In this document: one piece after another, positions 1 through 9,170 of the stretch | Numbering within the stretch: the stretch's first letter is position 1 | How the letters are laid out: the number at the start of each line of letters is the position of its first letter | DNA from: Methylomonas lenta | Lineage (GTDB): Bacteria; Pseudomonadota; Gammaproteobacteria; Methylococcales; Methylomonadaceae | Assembly (NCBI RefSeq): GCF_001644015.1 | Contig: NZ_LUUI01000026.1 | Location: forward strand, 1 to 48,453 | Direction of reading: 5' to 3' | DNA: 48,453 bases | Position numbers and translations under genes: made by a program | Notes under the pieces: generated by a model | The model's database searches: none | What the model was told of the DNA's origin: nothing | The model's input: only the letters and a program-made list of their open reading frames with translations

Positions 1-13
1 AAAACCCTCTTCA

Positions 14-421
14 CTATGTATAGTGCCCAACTATGTATAGAAAAGATTTAATTTGACATGCACACCACGTGTTACCAGCGACTACCTGTAGAGTGCTATA
101 CATAGTTTTACTGTTTGAAGGAGTCGCATAAATTCATTACCTGCTGGATGGCAACTAGAAACCGGATATGCATGACAAAATTCAAGCAAGTGAACCGTGA
201 AATCATCAACTGAACAGTGACAATTGGCAATCATCAGCCATCTTGATATGTAGCGTCTGGCAAATATTCATTGAATTGTCTGGATCGACTAAATCCGCAC
301 CTCACAACTCCGGCAAAACTATGTAAAGCTTATCGACTGATGGTTGGCTCACATGTCAGAGAAACCAAGCTTTGCCACCAATAGAAATTTACAGCTATAC
401 ATAGTTGGGCACTATACATAG
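14..421. repeat. 408-bp gene-free element bounded by perfect 27-bp inverted repeats
   Basis: Positions 14-40 and 395-421 are exact reverse complements over 27 bases. Each end is built as CTATGTATAG, a 7-base spacer TGCCCAA, then CTATGTATAG again. A further copy of the 10-mer (as CTATACATAG) lies inside at 96-105. I found no credible ORF or RNA gene between the ends, and no clear target-site duplication. It could be a MITE-like non-autonomous transposon or a cassette bounded by two inverted recombinase sites. The 10-mer/7-bp/10-mer design resembles a tyrosine-recombinase core site, but that reading is inference. Confidence 0.7.
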
Positions 422-450
422 GGGTCGAGCACAGTCGTCCACTGTCTAAT

Positions 451-490
451 AAAACAAAAAATCCCCATTACCGTTTCCAGTAATGGGGAT
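451..490 (-). terminator. Rho-independent terminator of the 582-971 gene
   Basis: The arms at 461-471 and 480-490 form a perfect 11-bp stem with an 8-base loop. Read on the minus strand, the stem is followed by a T-rich run (complement of 451-460). It lies about 90 bases past the stop of the minus-strand gene at 582-971 and is the natural end of that transcript. Confidence 0.85.
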
Positions 491-581
491 ATTAGCAGTA
501 TTGGTTTGGCTAGTCTCGCTGTAGTTTAATGGCTCACCTTTCTTCTTTCTCTTCTTTCAAAGAGAGAGGCGAATGATGGCT

Positions 582-971
582 TTATTTTTTAACAAAAAAA
601 TACAAAACGCCAAACTTGCCTTTCAATGTCATATTTTTATCGTCTTTATCAAGCAAAGAAAAAACTTCAAACTTATCGGGTCTACCCAAAATAGCAACAT
701 TTAGTTTACCCTCTACTATTTCATAATTGACTGGCGGTTGATCGTAGAACACCCCTTCGCGTGGAATGTGCAAAATAGTGACTTTGCCGTCTTTGAAATT
801 CCAGGTGTCTTCACGCGGGATGACTTCTGAGCTGGATATTGATTTTTTGGTGTGATCCAGTTTCCAGGAGCCTTGTACTTCATCTTTGGATTGCAGGGCA
901 ATATCTGCATAAATCGAAGGAACCCATAAGGATAAGGCGAGGAGAATCAGCGACGCATATATTTTATTCAT
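582..971 (-). CDS. Small secreted protein, possibly lipocalin-like
   Basis: This 129-residue protein has a typical signal peptide (Lys at 3, hydrophobic stretch to about 20, cleavage near Tyr-Ala-Asp). The mature part is about 107 residues, with QGSWKLD near its start, a pattern seen at the beginning of small lipocalin-like beta-barrel domains. It has no cysteines or catalytic motif that I recognise. An AGGAAA ribosome site lies just upstream of the ATG, and a strong terminator follows at 451-490, so it is probably a single-gene unit. Periplasmic location is inferred from the signal peptide; function is unknown. Confidence 0.7.
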   Translation of the reverse strand: MNKIYASLILLALSLWVPSIYADIALQSKDEVQGSWKLDHTKKSISSSEVIPREDTWNFKDGKVTILHIPREGVFYDQPPVNYEIVEGKLNVAILGRPDKFEVFSLLDKDDKNMTLKGKFGVLYFFVKK

Positions 972-1202
972 TATTATTTTCCTATTTGCTAATTAATGCA
1001 TTTTCGATTCTACTCGCCCCTATCTGATAACTAAAGGAAATAAACTTATTAGGCTAAACGAATGCTGTTTAGCTCTGGTACATCCTGATGCATGGTTAAG
1101 CAAAACAGGCTTGAATAGTGATATGTTTTGGATCGACAAGACCAATGCTAATCTTTTACTAGCTTACGCAAGTATCCGTTAATATGTCTATATAACAGCT
1201 AC

Positions 1203-3317
1203 TTATAGTTGGTTGGTAAAAAGCACCCAGCCATTTCGGCCTTTGTTTTTGGCTTGATAGAGAGCAATGTCGGCATTTTTCTGTAGTGCTTCTGCACTGT
1301 TTATACCAGCATGAAAAAACGCCAAGCCTATGCTGGCAGAAATGACGCAAGACTGATTTAAAACCCTAAAAGGCTTGGCCAACTCATCAACCAATCTTTG
1401 CGCTATTTCTTCAGCTATAGTCGTATCCTCATAGCCTTCAATCAATACCATAAATTCGTCACCGCCTATCCTGCCAACGGCATCGGTTTCCCGAACACAA
1501 TTGAGCATGCGTTCCGCCGCTTGTTTCAGTAATATATCTCCGGCATCGTGGCCTAAATTATCGTTAACAGCCTTAAAATAATCCAGATCCAACATCATCA
1601 ATGCCAAACCTTTGTTGACACGGCTGATCTTTTTGAAGGCCAGTTGGAAGCGGTCGTTGAAACAACTTCGATTGGGTAATTTGGTTAATATGTCGTAATT
1701 GGCTTGTTGATAAAGCATTTCTGCCTGCTTTTTACTTTCGGTAACATCTTGTTTAACAGCCACATATTTCCAGATATTACCTTCTTCATCCATGATAGGC
1801 GAAATCGCCGCATGTTCCCAAAATAAACCACCATCTTTGCGTTTGTTATAAATTTCGCCGGTCCAGGTATGCCCTGAAATTAAGGTTGCCCAAAGATGTT
1901 CATAAAACTCTTTCGGATGTTCATTAGACTTTAACACCCTTGGATTTTTACCCAACACCTCTTGTTTCGCATATCCGGTAATTTCTTCAAATTTGGGATT
2001 TACATATTCAATCGTGCCTGCCGCATTAGTAATCACCACGGCAGCGGGTGCTTTACGAATAGCCGCTCTTAAAGCCATGTTTTCCAAATCGGCCAATTTG
2101 CGCTGAGTAATGTCACGATTACTGCCTCTTCTGCCGACAAAGCAGCCAGTTTCATCATAAACCGGGTGACAAATATGATTAATCCAGCGCTCCTCACCAC
2201 TTTTAGTGATGATTCTAAATTCCAATTCCTCAGGTCCACGATCGTCAATCTGCTGGAAATGCCTAGCAATATCAACTCTTTCTTTGGGGGACAATATTGA
2301 TTCCATTGTCAAAGCACCGGTTTGAAAGGCTAGTGTTGGAAAGCCGGTAATTCGTTCGCAGGCAGGGCTACTGTAGAGTACTTCCCCTTGGGGTGAAAAC
2401 CAGGTCTCCCAGTCATAGGTATAGTCGGCAATGGTTTTAAACCAGCGCTCATTTCTTGCCAGAACCTCTGCCTCGATCCGCAGTTCATTCTCGACAGCCA
2501 GCCTACGCTCAGTTTCCCGTTTGAGCGCAGCATACGTTTGATAAAGACTGACTGATAAACCTATCAGTACCAACAAGTAACTGATTTTTTTAAGTAGATG
2601 GGCTAGGTTGAATTCGGTGTCGTTGACGTGAGTTGAGAAGGGCATAAACACGCTTTGGGTCGCAAAACCCACAATCAGAGATAACACCAGCCAGTGTTCA
2701 AAATCGTTTTCGCGCCACAATCCTTTACGCAGATAGCCGATCAGAGCCAGTAAAAACATGGCGGCCGGTACTAGATCATAGGGGCGGGGTATCGGCCAGT
2801 TGGCATTACTGGCGTCAGGTAGTGGCACCAAGGCAAAAAATAGAAAGCAACACATTGTCGCCAGTGCTGTCAGCCAAAGCACCGTTGTCGAATGACGTGC
2901 AGACATAGGTTGATTGTGATAACGATAATCTAACAACCAGCTAATAAATAGCATAAGCGACAAAAATAAACGTGAGGCTATCCAGCTCCAAGGTACCAGA
3001 TGCGGATAAGTCGAGGGCATGTAGGGTAAGAAAAATGCCGATGTCACGACGGCATGATAGGCATCGAGAAATCCGGTTCCGATAAAGCCGGCGCCAACAT
3101 ACAAAAATTGTCTATCACCCTGACTAAAATATCGTATCAAGGCCAAACCACCGACGAAAAACGCCAAAAGCGTGGCGAGCGATTCCATCAATGTGTGTAG
3201 CGATACACTACCTTCCCAATTAATATCCTGTAGGGCATAGCTAGTTGCTATAAGGCCAAGCGCTAGCAGAAGATAGCTGTCGCGACGTTTAAACGATAAG
3301 CTGTTAATGCTGCTCAT
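1203..3317 (-). CDS. Membrane diguanylate cyclase: MASE3, two PAS, GGDEF
   Basis: This 704-residue protein probably makes cyclic di-GMP in response to a membrane or redox/ligand signal. Residues about 15-260 hold several membrane segments of MASE3 type, with the characteristic GFLDAYHA at about 82-89. PAS domain 1 lies at about 290-405 and PAS domain 2 at about 420-530. The cyclase domain lies at about 545-700 with an intact GGDEF near 617. An RETD sequence sits five residues before GGDEF, matching the RxxD inhibitory I-site, so product feedback is expected. It stands alone, with no partner gene beside it. Confidence 0.9.
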   Translation of the reverse strand: MSSINSLSFKRRDSYLLLALGLIATSYALQDINWEGSVSLHTLMESLATLLAFFVGGLALIRYFSQGDRQFLYVGAGFIGTGFLDAYHAVVTSAFFLPYMPSTYPHLVPWSWIASRLFLSLMLFISWLLDYRYHNQPMSARHSTTVLWLTALATMCCFLFFALVPLPDASNANWPIPRPYDLVPAAMFLLALIGYLRKGLWRENDFEHWLVLSLIVGFATQSVFMPFSTHVNDTEFNLAHLLKKISYLLVLIGLSVSLYQTYAALKRETERRLAVENELRIEAEVLARNERWFKTIADYTYDWETWFSPQGEVLYSSPACERITGFPTLAFQTGALTMESILSPKERVDIARHFQQIDDRGPEELEFRIITKSGEERWINHICHPVYDETGCFVGRRGSNRDITQRKLADLENMALRAAIRKAPAAVVITNAAGTIEYVNPKFEEITGYAKQEVLGKNPRVLKSNEHPKEFYEHLWATLISGHTWTGEIYNKRKDGGLFWEHAAISPIMDEEGNIWKYVAVKQDVTESKKQAEMLYQQANYDILTKLPNRSCFNDRFQLAFKKISRVNKGLALMMLDLDYFKAVNDNLGHDAGDILLKQAAERMLNCVRETDAVGRIGGDEFMVLIEGYEDTTIAEEIAQRLVDELAKPFRVLNQSCVISASIGLAFFHAGINSAEALQKNADIALYQAKNKGRNGWVLFTNQL

Positions 3318-3400
3318 AACGATAATTGGCGATACAGGTTAATGGTTACTGCTGATCCGAATTTAGGTGTGAGTTTGCTTTGATTGTTCAATATTAACCA

Positions 3401-4711
3401 TCAAAGTTTACGCAAAAACTGCAGTTTGCTTTTGATTTTAATCTCCAGTCCTCGCTCAACCGGAAAGTAGTATCGGCGATTTTTCAAAGCCTCCGGAAAA
3501 TAATTTTCGCCGGCAGCAAAAGCGTTGGCTTCATCATGCGCATAGCGGTAATCAGCACCATGACCGAGTTCTTTCATCAGTTTGGTCGGTGCATTGCGTA
3601 AATGTACCGGCACTTCCAGCGAGCCCGTATTACGGACATCAGCCATGGCGGCTTTGTAAGCTACATATACCGCATTGCTTTTGGGTGCGCAAGCCAGGTA
3701 GGCAATAGCTTGCGCCAACGACAGCTCGCCTTCCGGACTACCTAATCTTTCATAGGCCTGTGCAGCGTTCAAGGCTAGTTCAAGTCCACGCGGATCGGCG
3801 TTACCGATGTCTTCTGAGGCCATGCGTATGACTCGCCGGGCAATGTACAAAGGGTCACAGCCACCGTCAATCATCCTGGCAAACCAATACAAAGCCGCAT
3901 CCGGATCGGTGCCGCGTACGGATTTATGCAGGGCTGAAATCTGATCGTAAAAAATGTCGCCGCCTTTATCAAAACGGTTGGCATGGCCCTGAAGTACTTC
4001 ATCTAATACCTCACGATTGACAACTTCCTGTCCATCTATGGTTTCCGCTAAATCGGCGGCAATTTGCAGAATATTCAAACAGCGACGGGCATCGCCATCT
4101 GCAGCCTTGGCGATCATTTCCAATACTTCGCTACTGATGACTAAATTATGTTCGCCAAGGCCGCGTTGCTGGTCGCTTAAGGCATTTTGCAACAGTTCTG
4201 TCAACGCTTGCGGCTCAATGCTGCGCATGACATAGACTCTAAGTCGCGATAACAAGGCATTATTGAGTTCAAAAGATGGATTTTCGGTCGTGGCACCAAA
4301 TAAAATAATTGCCCCGCTTTCAATGGGTGCCAACAATGAATCTTGCTGGCTTTTGGAAAATCGATGAATCTCGTCTATGAAAACGACGGTATTCAGGTTA
4401 CGGGTCAGCTTTATATCTTCCGCTTCAGCGACAGCGGCACGGATTTCTTTTACCCCGGCCATCACTGCGGATAATTCGATGAAATGGCACTGAGCGCTAT
4501 TGGCAATGATTTTAGCCAAGGTGGTTTTACCGACCCCAGGTGGCCCCCAGAACACCAGCGAATGCGGCATACCCTGATCGATAGCGGCACGCAGCGATTT
4601 GCCTTTGGCCAGCAAATGTTGTTGGCCGATGAATTCATCCAATGTCGTCGGCCGCATTCGGGCCGCTAATGGTGCGTCGGCATGCGAGGTGAAGTAAGCA
4701 GTTTTATTCAT
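3401..4711 (-). CDS. rarA: Replication-associated recombination protein A (RarA/MgsA)
   Basis: This is an AAA+ ATPase of the clamp-loader-like RarA family, which acts at stalled replication forks. With the ATG at 4711 it is 436 residues. Walker A GPPGVGKT is at 56-63, followed by Walker B-type FIDEIHRF, the sensor GATTENPSFE, and the C-terminal helical domain with RRVIRMASEDIGNADP. A longer reading from 4750 adds 13 hydrophobic residues not expected in a cytoplasmic ATPase. Neither start has a strong ribosome site, so the start is a judgement. It is divergent from accA. Confidence 0.93.
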   Translation of the reverse strand: MNKTAYFTSHADAPLAARMRPTTLDEFIGQQHLLAKGKSLRAAIDQGMPHSLVFWGPPGVGKTTLAKIIANSAQCHFIELSAVMAGVKEIRAAVAEAEDIKLTRNLNTVVFIDEIHRFSKSQQDSLLAPIESGAIILFGATTENPSFELNNALLSRLRVYVMRSIEPQALTELLQNALSDQQRGLGEHNLVISSEVLEMIAKAADGDARRCLNILQIAADLAETIDGQEVVNREVLDEVLQGHANRFDKGGDIFYDQISALHKSVRGTDPDAALYWFARMIDGGCDPLYIARRVIRMASEDIGNADPRGLELALNAAQAYERLGSPEGELSLAQAIAYLACAPKSNAVYVAYKAAMADVRNTGSLEVPVHLRNAPTKLMKELGHGADYRYAHDEANAFAAGENYFPEALKNRRYYFPVERGLEIKIKSKLQFLRKL

Positions 4712-4792
4712 AGTCAGGCAAAACAGATAGGCAATAGCGCTATTTTTCATTAGAATTACAGCTTATTTTATTGATTCTGACGCCGGATTGAC

Positions 4793-5767
4793 ATGGATTT
4801 AAAATTTTTAGATTTCGAACAGCCGATAGCCGAACTGCAAGCCAAGATCGAAGAGCTGCGCAAGGTCGAGCTGGATAACCATTTCGATATATCCGAGACG
4901 CTAAAACTGCTAGAACAAAAGTGCGAAAGTCTGACCGAAAGTATATTCAGCAATTTATCGGATTGGCAGATTTCACAATTATCTCGTCATCCCGGTCGCC
5001 CCTATACATTGGATTATATCGAGCAGATTTTTACCGATTTTCATGAGCTGCATGGCGATCGATCTTATGCTGACGACCCAGCCATTGTCTGCGGCTTAGC
5101 GCGTCTGGAAGGCCAGCCGGTTGTGGTCATTGGGCATCAAAAAGGCCGTGATACCAAAGAAAAAATTTACCGCAATTTTGGTATGCCGCGTCCGGAAGGT
5201 TATCGCAAGGCCCTGCGGGTTATGAAAATGGCCGAGCGTTTCCACTTGCCCATTATTTGCCTGATCGACACCCCGGGCGCTTATCCCGGTATCGGCGCGG
5301 AAGAGCGCGGACAAAGCGAAGCGATTGCCCGTAATCTGTTTGAAATGTCTAAACTACGCACGCCTGTGATCTGCACGGTGATTGGGGAAGGCGGCTCCGG
5401 TGGTGCTTTAGCTATTGGGGTGGGTGATCGTTTGATAATGCTGGAATATAGCACCTATGCGGTTATTTCGCCGGAAGGCTGTGCCTCGATCTTATGGAAA
5501 AGCGCCGACAAAGCCCAGCTGGCTGCGGAAGCCATGGGTATTACCTCTGATCGTGTGCGTGAACAAGGCTTTTTAGACGAAGTCGTGCGTGAACCGGTAG
5601 GCGGCGGTCATCGTAACTTCGAAAAAGTAGCTTTTAATTTACGTGAGGCGCTGTTGCGGCACCTGGATGTATTGAATCAGGAAGCCTTGGATCTCGACAG
5701 AATGCTGGAAAAACGCTATCAACGCATCATGCGTTTTGGCGCTTATATCGAAGAGCCGGTTAAATAA
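4793..5767 (+). CDS. accA: Acetyl-CoA carboxylase carboxyltransferase subunit alpha
   Basis: This 324-residue protein is the alpha half of the carboxyltransferase that moves CO2 from biotin to acetyl-CoA in the first step of fatty-acid synthesis. Full family length is present: an N-terminal helical part, [11 protein letters not shown] at about 64-74, the crotonase-fold motifs [10 protein letters not shown] and IDTPGAYPG, and [15 protein letters not shown]. It works with AccD, which is not in this window. A terminator follows directly and tilS comes next, a common neighbourhood in gammaproteobacteria. Confidence 0.97.
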   Translation: MDLKFLDFEQPIAELQAKIEELRKVELDNHFDISETLKLLEQKCESLTESIFSNLSDWQISQLSRHPGRPYTLDYIEQIFTDFHELHGDRSYADDPAIVCGLARLEGQPVVVIGHQKGRDTKEKIYRNFGMPRPEGYRKALRVMKMAERFHLPIICLIDTPGAYPGIGAEERGQSEAIARNLFEMSKLRTPVICTVIGEGGSGGALAIGVGDRLIMLEYSTYAVISPEGCASILWKSADKAQLAAEAMGITSDRVREQGFLDEVVREPVGGGHRNFEKVAFNLREALLRHLDVLNQEALDLDRMLEKRYQRIMRFGAYIEEPVK

Positions 5768-5786
5768 AGCCTGCTTCCTCCCGAGT

Positions 5787-5814
5787 AAAAGGCCGTTGAA
5801 CACGGCCTTTTTTA
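5787..5814 (+). terminator. Intrinsic terminator between accA and tilS
   Basis: GGCCGT (5791-5796) pairs with ACGGCC (5802-5807) around a 5-base loop. The stem is extended by AAAA/TTTT pairing and followed by a T run. It ends only about 14 bases before the tilS start codon, leaving no room for a separate tilS promoter downstream of it. Confidence 0.85.
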
Positions 5815-5827
5815 TTGTTTCAAACTT

Positions 5828-7165
5828 ATGCCCCCCAGCCTCAGCTATCAAGCCATCGCATCTCAGATTCCAGCGTGCTCGGGCAATATTTATATTGCCT
5901 ATAGTGGCGGCATCGATTCTCACGTTTTGCTGCATTTAGTGGCATCTCAGGCCAATTTAAAACCCAAAATCATCGCGGTCTACGTTAATCATGGTTTGCA
6001 AGCGCTGGCGGACGACTGGGGAGCGCATTGTCGGCGGCAAGCTGAGAATCTGGGCGTGAGTTTTGTTGGGCTGAAAGTGGACGCCCAGGCCGCAAATGGC
6101 GAAAGCCCTGAAGCCGCCGCACGCAATGCACGTTATCAAGCCTTACAGGGCTTAATCCAAACGGACGATTGTTTATTACTGGCTCAGCATCGCGAAGATC
6201 AGATGGAAACCTTGCTGCTGCAATTGTTTCGTGGTGCTGGTGTACAAGGCTTGGCAGGCATGCCGGCATCGTTACCCTTTGGCGAGGGCAGTTTGCTGCG
6301 GCCGCTGTTAAATATCGCCAAAGCAGATATCCGGGAATATGGGCTACGACATGGCTTGGATTGGGTCGAAGACCCCAGCAATCAAAGCAACGATTTCGAT
6401 CGTAACTATTTGCGCAATGAAGTGGTGCCGATATTAAAACAGCGCTGGCCAGCGCTAGATAAAACCATTGCCCGTAGCGCGCAAAATTGTGGCGAAGCGG
6501 TTAGCTTGCTGGATGACTGGGGTCAACAGATGATTACGCAGCTGGTAAGGCCTTTGGATAACAGTCTGGCGATTGATCAGCTGAAAGCTTTTAGCGTTCC
6601 ACAAAGCAACTGGCTGATTAGGCAGTGGTTCGGTTTATTTGGCTTAAAACCACCTAGTCAGGCTTTATTGCAAGCAATCAAACAACAATTTGTCGATGCC
6701 GGGCCTAATGCCCATCCGCAGATTCTCACACAAGGCCATGTTTTAAAAAAATATCGCCAACGTCTATATTGCCTTACAGAACAACATTGTATAAAACCAA
6801 CGGACCGCTTGGCCTGGCCTAATGAAACGCCGACTTTGACCTTAGCCAATGGCTATAGATTATCCCGCGTTTCAGCATCCTCCGGCATAAATCAACAGCT
6901 CTGGCATACTGCCAATATCAGCATAAGACCGCGTAGTGGTGGAGAGAAAATCAAGCTTCCCGGTCGTGAAGGTCAGCATAGTTTAAAAAAATTATTTCAG
7001 GAAGTCGGCATTCCGCCATGGGAAAGAGAGACTCGGCCACTAATCTATCTGGATGATAGATTGGCCGCAGTAGCTGGATTGTGGATAGCCGAGTGGGCTT
7101 ACGCCTGCAATCCGGATGCTTGTTATCGATTGAATTGGGTGCAATTTGAACTGAGTCGAATTTAA
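5828..7165 (+). CDS. tilS: tRNA(Ile)-lysidine synthase
   Basis: TilS converts C34 of the CAU-anticodon tRNA-Ile to lysidine using ATP, so that AUA is read as isoleucine; it is normally essential. The 445-residue product has the PP-loop SGGIDS at 26-31, the N-type ATPase domain with the family's NYLRNEVVP signature, a TilS substrate-binding middle, and the C-terminal domain with RPRSGGEKIKLPGREGQHSL. No good ribosome site precedes the ATG, which sits just past the accA terminator. Expression probably depends on read-through or on a promoter inside accA. Confidence 0.95.
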   Translation: MPPSLSYQAIASQIPACSGNIYIAYSGGIDSHVLLHLVASQANLKPKIIAVYVNHGLQALADDWGAHCRRQAENLGVSFVGLKVDAQAANGESPEAAARNARYQALQGLIQTDDCLLLAQHREDQMETLLLQLFRGAGVQGLAGMPASLPFGEGSLLRPLLNIAKADIREYGLRHGLDWVEDPSNQSNDFDRNYLRNEVVPILKQRWPALDKTIARSAQNCGEAVSLLDDWGQQMITQLVRPLDNSLAIDQLKAFSVPQSNWLIRQWFGLFGLKPPSQALLQAIKQQFVDAGPNAHPQILTQGHVLKKYRQRLYCLTEQHCIKPTDRLAWPNETPTLTLANGYRLSRVSASSGINQQLWHTANISIRPRSGGEKIKLPGREGQHSLKKLFQEVGIPPWERETRPLIYLDDRLAAVAGLWIAEWAYACNPDACYRLNWVQFELSRI

Positions 7166-7186
7166 TAAGGAAACGCTTTGCGAAGC

Positions 7187-7585
7187 TGATTTAGAAGTCG
7201 GGGCTCGGCCCGACAGCCGAGTAACTTTCTGCTACGAAAACCATCCATGGTTTTCGCCCTTCGGGCCAGCCTATCGGCTGTTCAAATTCGTTCCAAACGA
7301 ATTTATGCACCGCCTCGGCAATTGCTCCTGCATTGCTCTAACTCCTGCATCCATGCAAGTCGAAAAGAAAGTCACCAAAGAAAAGGCGGCCCCACATCCG
7401 CTTGAATCCTGCGCTCCGAACGCTTCGAACGGGGTTTTTCGAAGAGCATCCATGCCCTACGAAAAACGCGCGACATCCCTGCCGCGCCCCTTCGGGCAGT
7501 TTCCGTTCAAAGCATTCGGTGCTCGGCGCGGCTGAGGGGAATTAAAAACCAAGCCTGCGGCTTATTTCCGCTTCGCGGTTTTTTT
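7187..7585. repeat. Structured intergenic repeat, about 400 bp, no credible gene
   Basis: The space between tilS and the next gene is filled by a chain of stem-loops. Examples are 7235-7256 (9-bp perfect stem, CGAAAACCA/TGGTTTTCG), 7284-7304 (AAATTCGT/ACGAATTT) and a final CCGC-TTC-GCGG followed by seven Ts at 7568-7585. The text resembles a widespread proteobacterial intergenic repeat known to me from memory as GC-rich sequence with CTTCGGG loops. Short ORFs cross it in several frames without ribosome sites or protein-like composition. It ends in a terminator-like structure on the plus strand. It could be a mobile palindromic element or a non-coding RNA. Confidence 0.6.
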
Positions 7586-7680
7586 GATTTTCTGTCTCAG
7601 TTTGAATCGCATCCGGTTGAATTGGCAATTGCCCGAAAGCATGGGATGATTAACCGCACGGCAATTCCCGGAGGTGCGTA

Positions 7681-7875
7681 ATGTTAATGGTTCCTGAAAT
7701 TCTGCAAGTAGTCATCGTCGGTATGATGATTCTGATCCCGATGATTTTAATTTACAAAAAAGTTGGCTTGAATCCAGCCTGGGCGGCGCTGGTGTTTTTA
7801 CCTGGTTTTGGTTTATTAATCATTTTCATGCATCTTGCATTGACACCCTGGCCCAACGCTAAACAGGAGCGCTGA
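7681..7875 (+). CDS. Small inner-membrane protein, two helices (first of a pair)
   Basis: This 64-residue protein has two hydrophobic segments (about 3-24 and 34-55) separated by YKKVGLNPAWAAL, and ends in a polar WPNAKQER tail. An excellent ribosome site, GGAGGTG, precedes the ATG. It belongs with the next gene: both share a K-x-G-hydrophobic turn, two membrane segments and a terminal WPN. Function is unknown to me; a bacterial small membrane protein family is the safest label. Confidence 0.75.
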   Translation: MLMVPEILQVVIVGMMILIPMILIYKKVGLNPAWAALVFLPGFGLLIIFMHLALTPWPNAKQER

Positions 7876-7877
7876 TC

Positions 7878-8075
7878 ATGACACTGTTTTATATGATTTT
7901 GCCGATTTTTGTGCTGTTCTGTCTATGGTTGAGTTATCGGATTCTGCAGAAAGCGGGGGTGGATGGGCGCTGGTGTTTGGTTCTGTTGGTGCCTGTCGTC
8001 AATGTCATCATGATCTGGGTGTTTGCTTTTTGCCAATGGCCGAATTTACGAAGCGATGTCGATCAGGGTTTATAA
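7878..8075 (+). CDS. Small inner-membrane protein, two helices (second of a pair)
   Basis: This 65-residue protein starts three bases after the previous stop, with AGGAGCG as ribosome site, so the two are almost certainly cotranscribed. It shows the same plan as its neighbour: helix, QKAGVDGRWCLVL turn, helix, then WPNLRSD. The two look like diverged duplicates, which suggests a hetero-oligomer in the inner membrane; that is inference. No enzymatic motif is visible. Confidence 0.75.
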   Translation: MTLFYMILPIFVLFCLWLSYRILQKAGVDGRWCLVLLVPVVNVIMIWVFAFCQWPNLRSDVDQGL

Positions 8076-8082
8076 AAACCGC

Positions 8083-9078
8083 TTATTTTATGGCTCGTAA
8101 TATATTTCCGTAGAAAAGCGCTTTGCCGGTTTTGCTCATCATCCAGAGTTCTTTGATCTGCACTTGGTTGGCGGAAAAATATTGCTTGGCGCACAGGGCT
8201 AAATCAGCCAATTCAACTTTGGGTGAATAGGTATTAAGAATCAAAAACCCGCCTGGGTTCATTAGTCCGTAGGCGGCTTCTAACAAATCAGGCAGCTGAT
8301 TTTCCAACTTCCATCTTTCACCTTTGGCACCTAAGCCCCAGGCGGGCGGGTCCATGATGATACCGTCATATCGATTGCCGCGTTTCAATTCACGCCGGGC
8401 AAATTTCAAGGCATCTTCAAGCACCCATTTTATATCTGTAAGCTGGCTGCGCTCCATGTTCTCGTTGGCCCAAGTCAGCATCTGTTTCACCGAGTCCACA
8501 TGCACCACATCCGCGCCATTGGCACGAGCGATCAGCGACGCGGCGCCGGTGTAGGCAAATAGATTGATGACTTTTTGCCCGGCACTCACATGTTCTTTAA
8601 TAAAGCACCAGTTTGCTTGTTGCTCTGGAAACAAACCCACATGTTTGAATTTAGTCAGTTTTAGACCGAAATTTAAGCTTTCATAACTGATGCCCCATTG
8701 TTCAGGTGCCTGAGGCTTAAGTTTTTTCCATTCACCTTGGGTAGAGGATATCTCTTCAAACTGCCAATGCGCCAGGTCTTGCCATTCAGCAAATGACCAT
8801 TCCGGTTTGAAATGGGCTTGGATCTCAGGGCGGATGGTGATGACTTTCCCCCAACGTTCAAGTTTTTTGCCGTCGCCAGCGTCCAGTAGCTCGTAATCTG
8901 ACCAGGCGTTGCTGTATTGACGTGAATTCATTTCAGATTGATTTGCTGTGCTCATCGGGGTAATCGTAGAAAAATAGCTGGTTTGGTTAAAGCTGTCGTT
9001 ATCAATAACGACACTTAAATTCAGATTGTACAGAATCACCAGGATAATCGTGACCTGCAAAAAAGCATAGATGGGCAT
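8083..9078 (-). CDS. Class I SAM-dependent methyltransferase (RlmI/PF10672-like)
   Basis: The C-terminal about 220 residues form a Rossmann methyltransferase: VINLFAYTGAASL (SAM motif I), VVHVDSVKQML (acidic loop), then MDPPAWG, the DPP catalytic motif of the RNA methyltransferase group related to RlmI/RlmK. Substrate is probably rRNA, but the specific base cannot be told. The reading from 9078 gives 331 residues with a hydrophobic N-terminus of about 40 residues that does not fit the family. In-frame ATGs at 8955 and 8931 are more plausible starts, though neither has a clear ribosome site. It converges on the small membrane protein pair. Confidence 0.85.
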   Translation of the reverse strand: MPIYAFLQVTIILVILYNLNLSVVIDNDSFNQTSYFSTITPMSTANQSEMNSRQYSNAWSDYELLDAGDGKKLERWGKVITIRPEIQAHFKPEWSFAEWQDLAHWQFEEISSTQGEWKKLKPQAPEQWGISYESLNFGLKLTKFKHVGLFPEQQANWCFIKEHVSAGQKVINLFAYTGAASLIARANGADVVHVDSVKQMLTWANENMERSQLTDIKWVLEDALKFARRELKRGNRYDGIIMDPPAWGLGAKGERWKLENQLPDLLEAAYGLMNPGGFLILNTYSPKVELADLALCAKQYFSANQVQIKELWMMSKTGKALFYGNILRAIK

Positions 9079-9170
9079 TGCTTATAGAAACTTTCCCTCG
9101 CCTCGGGCTTTTAAGATGGCTGTCGCAAAAAAGCAACTATTTGTCGCATAAGTTAGCGTTTGCTGGCTTG

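Noticed and set aside
25-410. GCCCAAC at 25-31 and GTTGGGC at 404-410 match integron attC core patterns (RYYYAAC / GTTRRRY).
   Set aside because: The span of about 386 bases is far longer than attC sites and lacks the inner L boxes; the match comes from the 7-base spacers of the inverted repeats.
7271-7535. Open frames on both strands within the tilS-downstream repeat.
   Set aside because: No ribosome sites, biased low-grade composition, and the DNA is a chain of hairpins.
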